64,000 nucleotides of DNA from Hyalangium ruber (lineage in GTDB: Bacteria > Myxococcota > Myxococcia > Myxococcales > Myxococcaceae), in the NCBI RefSeq assembly GCF_034259325.1, contig NZ_JAXIVS010000002.1, positions 620,001 through 684,000 on the forward strand, in the 5' to 3' direction. This document shows, one piece after another, positions 23,745 to 36,299 of this stretch (position 1 is the stretch's first letter; each line of letters opens with the position of its first letter). The translations under genes and the position numbers were made by a program. Below the pieces are notes generated by a model. It did no database searches. It was not told where the DNA came from and worked only from the letters and a program-made list of their open reading frames with translations.

Positions 23745-26159
23745 TCACCCCCCGGGAGCGCCGCGCGGCAGGTGGACCGTGAACGTCGTGCCCGTCGCCT
23801 CGTCGGAGCGCACCTCGATGCGCCCCCCATGCGCGCGGACGATGCTGTCGACGATGAAGAGCCCCAGCCCGATGCTGCGACCGGCGCTCCCCTGCTCCGT
23901 GCCGCGCCGCATGGGCTCGAAGAGCAAGGGCAGCATGTCCGACGGAATCGGCGGCCCCTGGTTGTGGACGCACAAGAGGACCTCGCGCTCCTCCCCGCGC
24001 GTCTCCACCCGCACCGGTGTCTCCGGGGGACTGTAGGCCAGGGCGTTGTTCACCAGGTTGGTCACCACCTGGGCCAGCCGGTCCGCATCCCAGGAGCCTC
24101 GCGGGTCTCCCCTCCCGTCGAACGCGATGAGCCGCTCGGGGTGGGCCGCCTGCACCTCCTCGAGCACCTGCCGCACCGCCGCCTGGAAATCGAGCGGCTT
24201 GCGCTCGATGGGGATGCCTCCGCCCAGGCGCGCCTGGGTGAAGTCGAGCAAATCCCGCGTCATCCGCGTGGCGCGCTCCGCCGACGACACGAGGCGGGCC
24301 ACCGACTTGGCCTGGCGCGCGGTGAGCTCCTCGCCCCGCAGCAGCGCGTGCGCCGACAGGGTGATGGCGTTGAGGGGGTTGCGCAAGTCATGGCTGACGA
24401 TGCCGATGAGCTGCTGCTCGAAGCTCGCGGTTCGCCGCAGCTCCGCCTCGGAGCGCTTGAGCTCATCGATATCGGTGCTCGTGCCCACCCACCGGATGAT
24501 GCGTCCCTGCTCGTCCCGGACGGGCACGGCGCGCGTGAGGTGCCAGCGGTAGGTCCCCTCCGCGTGTCGCAGGTGCTGCTCCACCTGATAGGGCTCACCC
24601 GTGGCGATGGACCGCCTCCAGGCCTCCAGCACGAGGGGGAGGTTGTCGGGATGGAGGAGCTTCTCCCAGCCGTCGCGGAGGAGCGCCTCGACGCTCTTGC
24701 CGACGTACTCCGCGAACCGCTGGTTGGCGTAGTCCACCTGGCCGTTGGGACGGGCGGCCCAGACGATCTGCGGAATCGAATCGGCCAGGGTGCGGAACTG
24801 CCGCTCGCTGAGCTCCAGGGACTCCTGCGCCTGCTTGAGGGCGGAGATGTCCTGCACGGTGCCGATGAAGCGCACCGCGCGCCCTTCCTCGAAGTGGGTC
24901 CGCCCGATGGACCGCGCCCAGCGCTCCTGCCCGTCTCGGAGCCCCACCACGCGGTACTCGATGTCGAACTCGCCGCGCCCGTGCGGCTCCAGCGCCTGCT
25001 GCACGGCGGCATCCACGCGCGAGCGATCCTCGGGGTGCAGTCCCGCCAGGAACGTCTCGTACGTCACCTCCGCCTCCGGCGGCAGGCCGAACAAGGCCTT
25101 GCACCGCTCGTCCCAGTGCAGCACCCCCGTCACGGGGCGGAAGTCCCAGGTGCCCAGCTGCCCGGCGATGACCGCCAGGCGCAGGCGGTCCTCGCTCTCG
25201 CGCAGCTGGGTGTTGGCATCGTGCAGCTGCCCGAAGAGCAGCGTCCGGTCGATGATGCCGGAGAGGTACTCCACCAGCGTCTCGAAGTAGCGACGCGCCT
25301 GGGGCTCGAAGGAGCGCACCTCGGCGAGGCCCACGTAGAGCACCCCGAGCAGCTTGCCATGGGGCCAGAGCCGCAACCCCAGCAGCGAGCGCAGCCGCGA
25401 GGAACACAGCCCCTCGGTGGTCTCCTTCAAGGCGCTGGCGGCATCCGGCAGGTGCAGGGGCTCCTCGGACTCCGCCACCTGGCCCAGGAAGGAAGCGGGG
25501 GACAGGGCCACCGGAGCGCTGAACGGGTGGCTCTCGCAGCTCCCCGTGGCGGTGATCGCGAAGAGCCGCTCACCGGACGCATCCGCGAGATACAGCTCCG
25601 CCCCGCTCGCGCCTATCGCCTCCTGGATGACCTCCACCAGGGGCGTGAGCTGCCGTCTCAAGGCGGCGGGCTCGCGGCTCGGCTCCAGGGCCTTGGGGGA
25701 GAGCGCGTCCAGGCGGCGCAGGGTGCGCTTCTCTCTCTGCCGGTCCTCCAGGGTGTAGCCACTGAAGAGCGCGATGGCGAAGTCCATCGCCTCCTGGAGC
25801 TCGGCGAAGAGCAGGGCCGTGTCCTCCGGGGACGGCTGCTGCTCGCGCGACAGCCCCGACCAGAGGCCGGCGATGAGGCGCCCCATGATGGCGTACTCGG
25901 TGGTGACCTCCTCCTGCTTGTAGCCAAGCCGCAGGCGCAAGGAGAGGTGCGTCTCCTCCAACCGTCGCTTCGTCCGGGCCGTGTCTCCCCGGTCGCCCCG
26001 GCGCGAGCTGGCGGACAGGGTGTCGAGGTACTCGGGGAACGTGTTCGTCAGCTCATAGACGGAGAGGCCGCGGGCGGAGTCCAGCTTGGCCACCTCCTCG
26101 GCGTACCGCTGGACCAGGTGGGCGCGATGTTCCTCGATGAAGTCAGCAACGCTCGGCAT
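23745..26159 (-). CDS. Sensor histidine kinase: RsbRD-like N-terminus, GAF, two PAS/PAC, HisKA, HATPase
   Basis: From the ATG at 26159 the product has 804 residues and no membrane segment, so it is a soluble sensor. The first ~135 residues resemble the RsbRD/globin-like N-terminal domain (FIEEHRAHLVQRYAEEVA ... YKQEEVTTEYAIMGRLI). A GAF domain follows (about 155-300, GASGAELYLADASGERLF), then two PAS/PAC units (about 315-430 with FIGTVQDIS, and 440-565 with WVGTSTDID), a HisKA domain with phospho-acceptor His590 in SHDLRNPLNAI, and an ATPase domain with N-box NLVNNALAYS, VHNQGPPIP and the G2 box SIGLGLFIV. The aspartate of the usual DxG box is Asn, a common variant. No response regulator gene is adjacent, so it is an orphan kinase, as is frequent in myxobacteria. 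Confidence 0.88.
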   Translation of the reverse strand: MPSVADFIEEHRAHLVQRYAEEVAKLDSARGLSVYELTNTFPEYLDTLSASSRRGDRGDTARTKRRLEETHLSLRLRLGYKQEEVTTEYAIMGRLIAGLWSGLSREQQPSPEDTALLFAELQEAMDFAIALFSGYTLEDRQREKRTLRRLDALSPKALEPSREPAALRRQLTPLVEVIQEAIGASGAELYLADASGERLFAITATGSCESHPFSAPVALSPASFLGQVAESEEPLHLPDAASALKETTEGLCSSRLRSLLGLRLWPHGKLLGVLYVGLAEVRSFEPQARRYFETLVEYLSGIIDRTLLFGQLHDANTQLRESEDRLRLAVIAGQLGTWDFRPVTGVLHWDERCKALFGLPPEAEVTYETFLAGLHPEDRSRVDAAVQQALEPHGRGEFDIEYRVVGLRDGQERWARSIGRTHFEEGRAVRFIGTVQDISALKQAQESLELSERQFRTLADSIPQIVWAARPNGQVDYANQRFAEYVGKSVEALLRDGWEKLLHPDNLPLVLEAWRRSIATGEPYQVEQHLRHAEGTYRWHLTRAVPVRDEQGRIIRWVGTSTDIDELKRSEAELRRTASFEQQLIGIVSHDLRNPLNAITLSAHALLRGEELTARQAKSVARLVSSAERATRMTRDLLDFTQARLGGGIPIERKPLDFQAAVRQVLEEVQAAHPERLIAFDGRGDPRGSWDADRLAQVVTNLVNNALAYSPPETPVRVETRGEEREVLLCVHNQGPPIPSDMLPLLFEPMRRGTEQGSAGRSIGLGLFIVDSIVRAHGGRIEVRSDEATGTTFTVHLPRGAPGG

Positions 26160-26382
26160 GGGGCTGGGGACTCCAACACGAGGACGCGACTCCCGCACAA
26201 CCTGTCCTCCCGGAAAGAACCCAGAGCGTCCACCGCCCGTCCTTTGAGCTCCAACGCCTTGGATCCTCCCCCACAGGGCGGATTTCCAGTCCCGACACAT
26301 TGACTCCATGCGTTGTCCCACGGACGATTGAGTTTCGAACGGTCCAACCATCCGGGTGGACGTTCATCCGCCGCCAATTCTT

Positions 26383-26388
26383 AAGAGG
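26383..26388 (+). promoter_or_regulatory. Ribosome binding site of the SusC-like gene
   Basis: AAGAGG lies ten bases before the ATG at 26399, which marks that codon as the start. Upstream in-frame codons reach further left but would add a non-signal-peptide tail. Confidence 0.6.
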
Positions 26389-26398
26389 TAGACACCGA

Positions 26399-29479
<3,081 letters not shown>

Positions 29480-29497
29480 GCCATGAGGAATCGCACC

Positions 29498-30865
29498 ATG
29501 AAGAAGACCTTCATCGCGGCGCTCTGCGCCTCCTCCGTGGGCCTCGGGGCCTGCGGTCTCGACATCCCCGACCTGAACAACCCCAGCCTGGAGTCGCTCC
29601 AGCAGACGCCCACGCGCTCCAGCGTGACAGCGGCTGCCCATGGGTTGCTCATCGGCAACCGGGACAACAAGTCGGACCACAACGGGTACGTCGCCCACCT
29701 GGGCCTGCTCGGCCGGGAGTCGTACACGTTCGACACCACGGACCCGCGCTTCGGCAACGAGATGCTCACGGGCACGCTCAACCCGGGCAACGCGGCCTTC
29801 GGCGGCAACTTCTGGACCGGCCCCTACGCCAACATCCGCAACGCCAACACGCTGATGGAGGCGTTGGACAAGGTGCCGGCGGACGACCTGAATGACGCCC
29901 AGAAGGAGGCCATCCGCGGCTTCGCCAAGACGATCCAGGCGCATGAGTTCTTGACGATCGTCTCCGCGCGCGACACCAACGGCGGCCCCATCGACGTGAG
30001 CGGTGACCCCCGGACCCTGGCGCCCATCGTCTCCAAGGACGAGATGCTCACGCGCGTCGTCTCGCTGCTGGACGAGGCCAAGGGGCACCTGGACGCGAGC
30101 GTGGCGGCCGAGAATGACGCGTTCCCCTTCACGCTCGGTAGCGGCTACGCGGGCTTCGAAAAGCCGTCGACCTACGTGAAGTTCAACCGCGCCCTCAAGG
30201 CGCGGGCCCAGGTGTACCTGAAGGACTGGACCGGGACGCTGACGTCGCTGGGCGAGTCCTTCCTGGACACCAACCGGGAGCTGACGCTGGGCACCTACTA
30301 CTCCTTCGGCACGGGCTCGGGAGACACGATCAACGGGCTGACCAACACGGCCATCTACGCCCACCCCTCCATCGTCCGGGATGCGGAGCGCAAGCCCGAC
30401 TGCGTGGATGTGGGCGCCGAGCCGTTCCGGTGCCTGGATGCCCGCGTGGGCCGGAAGATCGCCCAGGTGGCGCAGGGCACCTACCAGAACCTCAGCTCCA
30501 CGTATGGGTTCACCATGTACGAGCAGCCCACCGCCCCGCTGCCCATCATCCGCAACGAGGAGCTGGTGCTGCTGCGCGCCGAGGCCAACATCAACATCGG
30601 CACGGAAGCGGCGCTCACGGCGGCCGAGGAGGACCTCAACCGCATCCGGGTCATCAACGGCCTGGAGCCGGTGCTGCTCACGACCGAGAACGCGGTGGAC
30701 GTGCTGCTCAAGGAGCGGCGCTACTCGCTGCTGTTCGAGGGCGGACACCGCTGGATCGACATGCGGCGCTACAACCGGTTGAACCAGCTGCCCAAGGATC
30801 GGACGAACGACGTCGTCCACGAGCGCTTCCCCATCCCCGTGCTGGAGACGGACGCGCGACAGTAG
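29498..30865 (+). CDS. SusD/RagB-type substrate-binding outer-membrane lipoprotein
   Basis: The chosen start, ATG at 29498, has a GAGGA eight bases upstream and gives a lipoprotein signal peptide ending LGAC (Cys19); an ATG at 29483 is an alternative. The 455-residue product shows SusD family traits: NPSLESLQQTPTRSSV near the N-terminus, GPYANIRNANTLMEAL, the TPR-like EAIRGFAKTIQAHEFL helices, and the C-terminal signatures RNEELVLLRAEANI and LKERRYSLLFEGGHRWIDMRRYNRL. SusD forms the lid over the SusC channel and binds the nutrient at the cell surface. The gene starts 18 bases after susC and is followed by a hairpin terminator, so the two form an operon. Confidence 0.93.
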   Translation: MKKTFIAALCASSVGLGACGLDIPDLNNPSLESLQQTPTRSSVTAAAHGLLIGNRDNKSDHNGYVAHLGLLGRESYTFDTTDPRFGNEMLTGTLNPGNAAFGGNFWTGPYANIRNANTLMEALDKVPADDLNDAQKEAIRGFAKTIQAHEFLTIVSARDTNGGPIDVSGDPRTLAPIVSKDEMLTRVVSLLDEAKGHLDASVAAENDAFPFTLGSGYAGFEKPSTYVKFNRALKARAQVYLKDWTGTLTSLGESFLDTNRELTLGTYYSFGTGSGDTINGLTNTAIYAHPSIVRDAERKPDCVDVGAEPFRCLDARVGRKIAQVAQGTYQNLSSTYGFTMYEQPTAPLPIIRNEELVLLRAEANINIGTEAALTAAEEDLNRIRVINGLEPVLLTTENAVDVLLKERRYSLLFEGGHRWIDMRRYNRLNQLPKDRTNDVVHERFPIPVLETDARQ

Positions 30866-30889
30866 GCAACCAGGCATTCGCTTCACCCT

Positions 30890-30937
30890 GAAGGGACCTT
30901 CGCCGTGCCGCGCTCCGCGGCCGGTGGGGGTCCCTTC
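30890..30937 (+). terminator. Hairpin terminator after the SusC/SusD operon
   Basis: GAAGGGACC (30890-30898) pairs with GGTCCCTTC (30929-30937); the 30-base interior is itself GC-rich and can form a CCGCG/CGCGG inner stem. It is followed by CTCATTT. It lies 25 bases after the susD stop. Confidence 0.65.
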
Positions 30938-31046
30938 CTCATTTCGGGGTTCACCCTGAGCGAAGTGCCCTCGGAGCGCGCTAGAGTGCCGGCGGCCTCG
31001 GGGTTCCCCGCGCAGAGGTCTTTCCCGAAAAAGTTGGAGGAGCATC

Positions 31047-33095
31047 ATGGGTTTGAAGAAGTTCGCTCCCGCGGCGCTGCTGCTCTGGGGTGTCACCCCG
31101 GTCATGGCGCACGCACAGGTGGTGCCCGGCATCGAGCAGCCGGCGGTGGACCGCGAGTTGTGGATCAGCATTGGCGCCGAGGCGCTGGAGCCCGTGCAGT
31201 CGGAGTTCCGCGCCGCGGGCTTCGAGCCACCCGTCGGGGTGCAGGTGCAGAACGACCTGGCGATGATGAAGGTGCATGAGTCGCAGCTGCACACCATCTC
31301 CCGGGTGATGCACGACAAGTACAACCGGTGCGCCGGCTTCCTGGCGCATGAGTCCGAGCAGGAGGCACGGGCAGCGCTGACGAAGGCGGGCTCGCCGACG
31401 CCGCCGATCCACACACAGGTGACCTACAGCATCGACAACGCGGGCACAGTGAACGCGCTGATGAGTGAGATGGCGGAGCCCAACATCCGGGCCACCATCG
31501 GCACGCTGTCGAGCTACACCACGCGCTACTACACCTCGGCGACGGGCCTGGAGTCGGCCAACTGGATCAAGACGACGTGGCAGAACCTGGCGGCGGGGCG
31601 CTCGGACGTGAGCGTCACCACCTTCGCCCATAGCGGCTACAACCAGCCCTCGGTCATCCTCACCATCACCGGCACCAGCCTGCCCAACGAGGTGGTGGTG
31701 CTGGGCGGGCACCTGGACTCGACCAACACCTCGGGTGGCGCGGCGCCGGGGGCGGATGATGATGCCTCGGGCATCGCCTCGCTCACGGAGATCATCCGCT
31801 CGGCGATGGTGAAGGGGTACCGGCCGGCACGCACGGTGAAGTTCATGGGCTACGCGGCCGAGGAGGTGGGCCTGCGCGGCTCCCAGGCCATCGCCCAGTG
31901 GCACAAGACCAACCAGGTGAACGTGGTGGGCGTGCTGCAGCTGGACATGACGAACTACCGCGGCTCGAGCGTGGACATCGGCCTGGTGACCGACAACACG
32001 AACGCGGCGCAGAATTCGTTCCTCACCAGCGTCATCGACACGTACCAGATCGCCACGTGGGCGACCACCGTGTGCGGCTATGGGTGCTCGGACCATGCCT
32101 CGTGGCACGCGCAGGGCTTCCCGGCGTCGATGCCGTTCGAGGCGCTGATGAACCAGCACAACTCGGCGATCCACAGCACGGGGGACACGCTGGCGCGGAG
32201 CGCGGGTTCGGCGACGCACGCGGTGAAGTTCTCCAAGCTGGGCGCGGCGTTCATGGCGGAGCTGGCCAAGGGCACGGTGAGCGACGACACGGGAGACACG
32301 ACGCCTCCCATGGCGGCCATTACCGCGCCGGCGCCGGGGGCCACGGTAAGCGGCACGACGACGGCGATGGCCAACGCGGCGGACAACGTGGGCGTGAGCC
32401 GGGTGGACTTCCTGGTGGACGGAGCGCTGAAGGGCACGGACAACACGTCGCCCTATACGTTCGCGTGGGACACGACGAGCGTGGGCAACGGCAGCCACGT
32501 GCTGGTGGTGAAGGCGTATGACGCCTCGGGCAACGTGGGCACGAGCGCGGGCGTCACGGTGAACGTGAGCAACACGAGCACCACGGCGACGTATGACCCG
32601 ACGCTGAAGGCGCCCAAGTGCGCCACGGTGAACAGCGTGTGTGACTCGGGCCTGTCGCTGCTCAACGGGCGCGCGAACCTGGGCCCCGAGGTGAACAAGC
32701 CGAACACGATTGGCGGGACGTGCGCGGATGGAACCCAGGGCGTGTACCACTCGGACGAGTCGAACGACCGCATCCGCGTGCTGACGACGGATGGGACGCC
32801 GTTCGCGGCGGGGAAGACGGTTCGCATCGAGGCCACGGTGTGGGCCTACTCCACCTACACCTCGGACAAGCTGGACCTGTACTACGCGGCGAACGCGAAC
32901 GCGCCGAGCTGGGTGTTCCTGGGCACGTACACCCCGACGAAGGCGGGCTCGCAGGTGTTGTCGGCGACGTACGCGCTGCCGGCGGGCGGGCTGCAGGCGG
33001 TGCGCGCCAACTTCCGCTACGGCGGGACGGCGGGCACCTGCGCGGCCGGCTCGTACACGGACCACGACGATCTGATCTTCGCCGTGACGCCGTAG
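31047..33095 (+). CDS. Secreted M28 zinc aminopeptidase with Ig-like and C-terminal accessory domains
   Basis: The 682-residue protein has a signal peptide (cleavage after MAHA, near 23), a propeptide-like region to about residue 125, and an M28 peptidase domain close to Vibrio/Aeromonas leucyl aminopeptidases. Candidate zinc ligands and the general base are His222 (GGHLDS), Asp238 (GADDDASG), Glu272/273 (AAEEVGL), Asp300 (LQLDMT) and the late His in AIHSTGD. An Ig-like module (about 430-515, PAPGATVSGTTTAMANAADN) and a beta-sandwich C-terminal domain (about 520-682, with CDSGLSLLNG and TYALPAG) follow; the latter type recurs in secreted myxobacterial hydrolases. The enzyme should trim N-terminal residues from extracellular peptides during predation. 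A strong ribosome site (GGAGGAG) precedes the start. It lies just after the SusC/SusD genes. Confidence 0.9.
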   Translation: MGLKKFAPAALLLWGVTPVMAHAQVVPGIEQPAVDRELWISIGAEALEPVQSEFRAAGFEPPVGVQVQNDLAMMKVHESQLHTISRVMHDKYNRCAGFLAHESEQEARAALTKAGSPTPPIHTQVTYSIDNAGTVNALMSEMAEPNIRATIGTLSSYTTRYYTSATGLESANWIKTTWQNLAAGRSDVSVTTFAHSGYNQPSVILTITGTSLPNEVVVLGGHLDSTNTSGGAAPGADDDASGIASLTEIIRSAMVKGYRPARTVKFMGYAAEEVGLRGSQAIAQWHKTNQVNVVGVLQLDMTNYRGSSVDIGLVTDNTNAAQNSFLTSVIDTYQIATWATTVCGYGCSDHASWHAQGFPASMPFEALMNQHNSAIHSTGDTLARSAGSATHAVKFSKLGAAFMAELAKGTVSDDTGDTTPPMAAITAPAPGATVSGTTTAMANAADNVGVSRVDFLVDGALKGTDNTSPYTFAWDTTSVGNGSHVLVVKAYDASGNVGTSAGVTVNVSNTSTTATYDPTLKAPKCATVNSVCDSGLSLLNGRANLGPEVNKPNTIGGTCADGTQGVYHSDESNDRIRVLTTDGTPFAAGKTVRIEATVWAYSTYTSDKLDLYYAANANAPSWVFLGTYTPTKAGSQVLSATYALPAGGLQAVRANFRYGGTAGTCAAGSYTDHDDLIFAVTP

Positions 33096-33165
33096 CATCA
33101 CGCCCTGCCCCGTTGGGCGAAGGCTAGAGGTGCGGGCTGTCGGGTCCTCACCTCTTGTTTCATGG

Positions 33166-33197
33166 GCCCGGGAGACACTCCCGGGCCTTTGTGTTTT
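33166..33197 (+). terminator. Rho-independent terminator
   Basis: GCCCGGGAG (33166-33174) and CTCCCGGGC (33178-33186) form a perfect nine-base-pair stem with a three-base loop, followed by CTTTGTGTTTT. It terminates the aminopeptidase gene and isolates the esterase gene that starts at 33209. Confidence 0.85.
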
Positions 33198-33208
33198 GAG
33201 GGCACGCC

Positions 33209-34258
33209 ATGGACGTGAAGACGCTGGAGGCGCGGGTCCTCGACGAGGGCTCGCCGGTCATCGACCTGGACCAGGCCACCTTCGTGTGGCGGGGAAGCAA
33301 GCCTGTCTCCGTGAGGGGAGACTTCCAGGACTGGCAAGGAGCGCCGCTGCCGCTGGAGCAGCTCGCGCCCAGACTGTGGGCCCGCTCGCTGCCCCTGCCT
33401 TCGGACTCCTATGTCGAGTACGCCCTCGTGGACGCACGAGGCCGCCGGGTGAAGGACCCGCTCAACCACTGCCTCTCCGACAATGGCATGGGGAAGTTCA
33501 ACCACTTCTTCCGCATGCCCGAGAACAGGCCCGCGGCCGTTGCCCGACGCGGCCGTGGCGCTCACCCGCGAGGCCGCGTCACCCGCCACAAGCTGGAGAC
33601 CTCGGAGTTCGCGGTGGGCCGCACGCGCGAGGTGTTCCTCTACCAGCCCGCCGCGCCCGGGCCCTACCCGCTGCTCCTGGTGCTGGATGGGCCCGACTAC
33701 CTGCGGCGCGCGAGCCTCGCCGTGGTGCTGGACAACCTCATTCGCCAGAAGCGCATCCGCCCCATCGCCATGGCCCTGGTGGCCAACGGCGGTCCCGCAC
33801 GCACCGTGGAGTACACCTGCAGCGAGGCCACCCTGGGCCTCATGCGGGACAAGGTGCTGGCCCTCGCCCGAGAGAAGCTGCCCCTCGTGGATGAGCGCCG
33901 CAAGCCCGGCGTCCATGCCGTGCTCGGTGCCTCCTATGGAGGGCTCATGGCCCTGTACCTGGGGCTGCGCGCGCCCCAGGTCTTCGGACACGTGCTCAGC
34001 CAGTCGGGGGCCTTCGCCATCCCCGAGCATGGGGACTTCGTCGTGTTCGACCTGGCCCGCGCGGCGCCGAGCCGCCGGCTCAAGGTGTGGATGGACTGCG
34101 GCCGCTTCGAGTGGCTCACCGGGTGCAACCGGCGGATGTTCCCCGTCCTGAAGGAGGCCGGCCACCGGGTGCGCTACCAGGAATATTCCGGTGGGCATAA
34201 CTACCCCGCGTGGCGGGATGACGTGGTGCAGGGCCTGGAGTGGCTCTTCCCGCCGTAG
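33209..34258 (+). CDS. Enterochelin-esterase-like (esterase D family) hydrolase with N-terminal CBM48-like domain
   Basis: The 349-residue protein starts with a beta-sandwich like the E-set/CBM48 domain of Fes-type esterases (ATFVWRGSKPVSVRGDFQDW, SDSYVEYALVDARGRRVKDP). It then has an alpha/beta-hydrolase fold with YPLLLVLDGPDYL, the nucleophile elbow LGASYGGLMAL (Ser242) and the C-terminal catalytic His in SGGHNYPAWRDD. There is no signal peptide, so it acts in the cytoplasm. Relatives cleave siderophore trilactones, but many members have other ester substrates, and no siderophore genes are nearby. It stands alone between a strong terminator and the RDD gene, which begins about 70 bases downstream and may share the message. 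Confidence 0.85.
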   Translation: MDVKTLEARVLDEGSPVIDLDQATFVWRGSKPVSVRGDFQDWQGAPLPLEQLAPRLWARSLPLPSDSYVEYALVDARGRRVKDPLNHCLSDNGMGKFNHFFRMPENRPAAVARRGRGAHPRGRVTRHKLETSEFAVGRTREVFLYQPAAPGPYPLLLVLDGPDYLRRASLAVVLDNLIRQKRIRPIAMALVANGGPARTVEYTCSEATLGLMRDKVLALAREKLPLVDERRKPGVHAVLGASYGGLMALYLGLRAPQVFGHVLSQSGAFAIPEHGDFVVFDLARAAPSRRLKVWMDCGRFEWLTGCNRRMFPVLKEAGHRVRYQEYSGGHNYPAWRDDVVQGLEWLFPP

Positions 34259-34327
34259 GCGGTGACGCGGTGCGCGTGGGCACGCACGCCCGGAGCGTGT
34301 ACGCTGTGCCCAGGCCCGGGAGTCACG

Positions 34328-34918
34328 ATGGAACTGTCCCCCTCAATGGTGGTGGAGGTGGCGAGCAACAGCTCGGCGGGCTTTGGTTTGCGCCTCGCCG
34401 CTCGGCTCATCGACGTGATGTTCGGCCTTCTGGTGATGACGCTGGGCGGCATGGTCGGCAGCGTCGTCCTCGAGGTGCTCGCGGCCCGGGGCCTCGTGCA
34501 GGGGAACTGGACCACCGCCTTGCAGCTGGCGAGCCCGGCGGGCGTCGTGTGGGGCACCCTGGGCGGCCTGCTGTACCAGATGACCGCCGAGGCCGTCGGT
34601 GGCGCGACGCTCGGCAAGCTCATCCTCCGGCTGCGCGTCACGGCGGAGGACCTCACCCCCTCCTCCTTCAAGGGCGCGCTCCTGCGCAACCTGGCCCTCT
34701 GCGTGGACGCCCTCTGCGTGCCCGCGTACCTGGCCATGTCCCGGTCGATCATGAACCAGCGCTACGGAGACCAGTGGGGCGGCACCGTGGTGCTGCGCGC
34801 CAGCTCCGTGCTGCCGGATGCGCGAAAAGGCACGGGACTCATCCTCCTGGGCCTCTTCAGCGGCAGCACCCTGTGGGGGCTCTGCATCGTCCTCTCCTGC
34901 GTGCTTCGGGCGCTGTGA
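34328..34918 (+). CDS. RDD family membrane protein
   Basis: The ATG at 34328 gives 196 residues with the RDD signature: GFGLRLAARLIDVMFGLL (the first R and D), then GGATLGKLILRLRVTAED and a last helix region with AYLAMSRSIMNQRYGDQWGGTVVLR. About four to five hydrophobic segments are present. RDD proteins are inner-membrane proteins; a few have been linked to Na+/H+ exchange, but function is mostly unknown. A longer frame from 34262 adds a Cys-rich tail without signal character and is rejected. Its neighbour on the opposite strand is a small Zn-finger membrane protein whose stop lies 17 bases away. Confidence 0.85.
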   Translation: MELSPSMVVEVASNSSAGFGLRLAARLIDVMFGLLVMTLGGMVGSVVLEVLAARGLVQGNWTTALQLASPAGVVWGTLGGLLYQMTAEAVGGATLGKLILRLRVTAEDLTPSSFKGALLRNLALCVDALCVPAYLAMSRSIMNQRYGDQWGGTVVLRASSVLPDARKGTGLILLGLFSGSTLWGLCIVLSCVLRAL

Positions 34919-34935
34919 CGCGCGGGGCCCGGCGC

Positions 34936-35343
34936 TCAGCTCCGGGACAAGCCCATCCACCCCGACACGAGCCCCACCGCCACCGCCATCAGCACGTTCA
35001 TCCACCCGAGCACCACCCCAGCCTTGGCCCACTCCCGGCCAGCGCGCGGTGAGTCTCCCCGCTCGATGCTCCGCAGCTCCGCGTAGCCGAGCGCCAGCCC
35101 GAGCAGCCCTGGAGCGAAGGCGCAACACAGGCCCACGCTCCCCAGCACCCCGGAGGCCACGGCGCGCCGGGAGGCTGGGCCCCTCCGCGAGTGCTCCTCG
35201 CAGCTTCGGCACCAGCCCCGCGCACCCGAGAGGGACAGGCACGCCACGCAGGTGAGGACACCACACCGATGGCAGGCCACCACCGTGCCCTGCGCGGGAT
35301 GAAAGGGACACGCGGGCGGGGGTGTCCCCGGAGCTTCATGCAT
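34936..35343 (-). CDS. Small membrane protein with N-terminal B-box-like zinc finger and DUF4190-like helices
   Basis: The 135-residue protein opens with a Cys/His cluster, CPFHPAQGTVVACHRCGVLTCVAC ending WCRSCEEH, in the spacing of a B-box-type zinc ribbon. Two hydrophobic segments follow (VASGVLGSVGLCCAFAPGLLGLALG and AGVVLGWMNVLMAVAVGLVSGWMGL) separated by AELRSIERGDSPRAGREWAKAG, which is the DUF4190 pattern. Proteins of this plan are common in myxobacteria; the function is unknown. The gene is convergent with the RDD gene and divergent from the SDR gene at 35460. Confidence 0.8.
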   Translation of the reverse strand: MHEAPGTPPPACPFHPAQGTVVACHRCGVLTCVACLSLSGARGWCRSCEEHSRRGPASRRAVASGVLGSVGLCCAFAPGLLGLALGYAELRSIERGDSPRAGREWAKAGVVLGWMNVLMAVAVGLVSGWMGLSRS

Positions 35344-35459
35344 GGTCGGGCCTCACGCGGGAGCCGCACGGCCTCCGTGCCGTGCAGCGCTCGCGGGGGA
35401 GTGTTACCAGTGGGGCTGACTTGCTCCCCACCTGGGAGAGCTTCGAGGAGAAGTCGCGC

Positions 35460-36269
35460 ATGGCGGATGGGCGCATCGTCTTGGTGACAGGAGCAACGGA
35501 TGGCATCGGCCTGAGGACGGCCCTCGACATCGCCCGGACGGGCGCGCGGCTCGTGGTGCATGGTCGAAGCCCGGCGAGGGTAGACAAGGCCCGGAAGACG
35601 ATCGAGGAGGCAGGGGGTAGGGCGGAGGGCATCACGTTCGATTTCGCCTCGCTGGCGAGCGTACGCCAGGGTGCGGAGGAGCTCGCGAGACGCTTCCCCC
35701 GGCTGGATGTACTGGTGAACAACGCGGGCGTGTACATGAACGAGCGCGTGGTGACGGAGGATGGGCAGGAGACGACATTCCAGGTGAACCACCTGGGGCC
35801 CTTCCTGCTGACGAACCTGTTGCTGAAGGGGACGCTGACGGGGCCCGGGGCGCGCATCATCAACGTGAGCTCCATCGCGCACTCGCGCGGGCGCATGTCC
35901 TTCGAGGACCCGCAGCTCGCGCGGGGCTTCAGCCCCTATGGGGCCTACGCGCAGTCGAAGCTGGCCAACATCCTCTTCACCTTCGAGCTGGCGGAGCGGC
36001 TCCCGGCCGAGCAGGCCACCGTGAACTGTCTGCACCCGGGCGTCGTGAGCACGAAGCTGCTGACCGAGGGCTTCGGCATGCAGGGCAACGACACGGTGGA
36101 GGAAGCGGCGGCAACCTCGGTGTACCTGGCGACCTCGCCCGAGGTGGAGGGCGTGACCGGGCGCTACTTCGTGCGCCAGCGCGAGGCCTCCCCCGCCCCG
36201 CAGGCCCAGGACACGGGCGCGAGGCGGAGGCTCTGGGAGCTCAGCGAACAGCTGTGCAGCCTGCGCTGA
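35460..36269 (+). CDS. SDR family oxidoreductase (retinol-dehydrogenase-like)
   Basis: The ATG at 35460 gives 269 residues of a classical short-chain dehydrogenase with all key motifs: cofactor loop VTGATDGIG, NNAGVYMNE, catalytic Ser in INVSSIA, and YAQSK with both Tyr and Lys. The GRSPARVDKA segment after the second strand favours NADP(H). The LNHLGPFLLTNLLL-like stretch (here QVNHLGPFLLTNLLLK) and late LHPGVVSTKL resemble the retinol dehydrogenase/WW-domain oxidoreductase group. Unlike the SDR at 3131 this one should be catalytically competent. The substrate is unknown. A longer frame from 35322 lacks supporting features. Confidence 0.85.
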   Translation: MADGRIVLVTGATDGIGLRTALDIARTGARLVVHGRSPARVDKARKTIEEAGGRAEGITFDFASLASVRQGAEELARRFPRLDVLVNNAGVYMNERVVTEDGQETTFQVNHLGPFLLTNLLLKGTLTGPGARIINVSSIAHSRGRMSFEDPQLARGFSPYGAYAQSKLANILFTFELAERLPAEQATVNCLHPGVVSTKLLTEGFGMQGNDTVEEAAATSVYLATSPEVEGVTGRYFVRQREASPAPQAQDTGARRRLWELSEQLCSLR

Positions 36270-36299
36270 CCCCTCGGTGACGGAGGCCCCCGCCCTGCC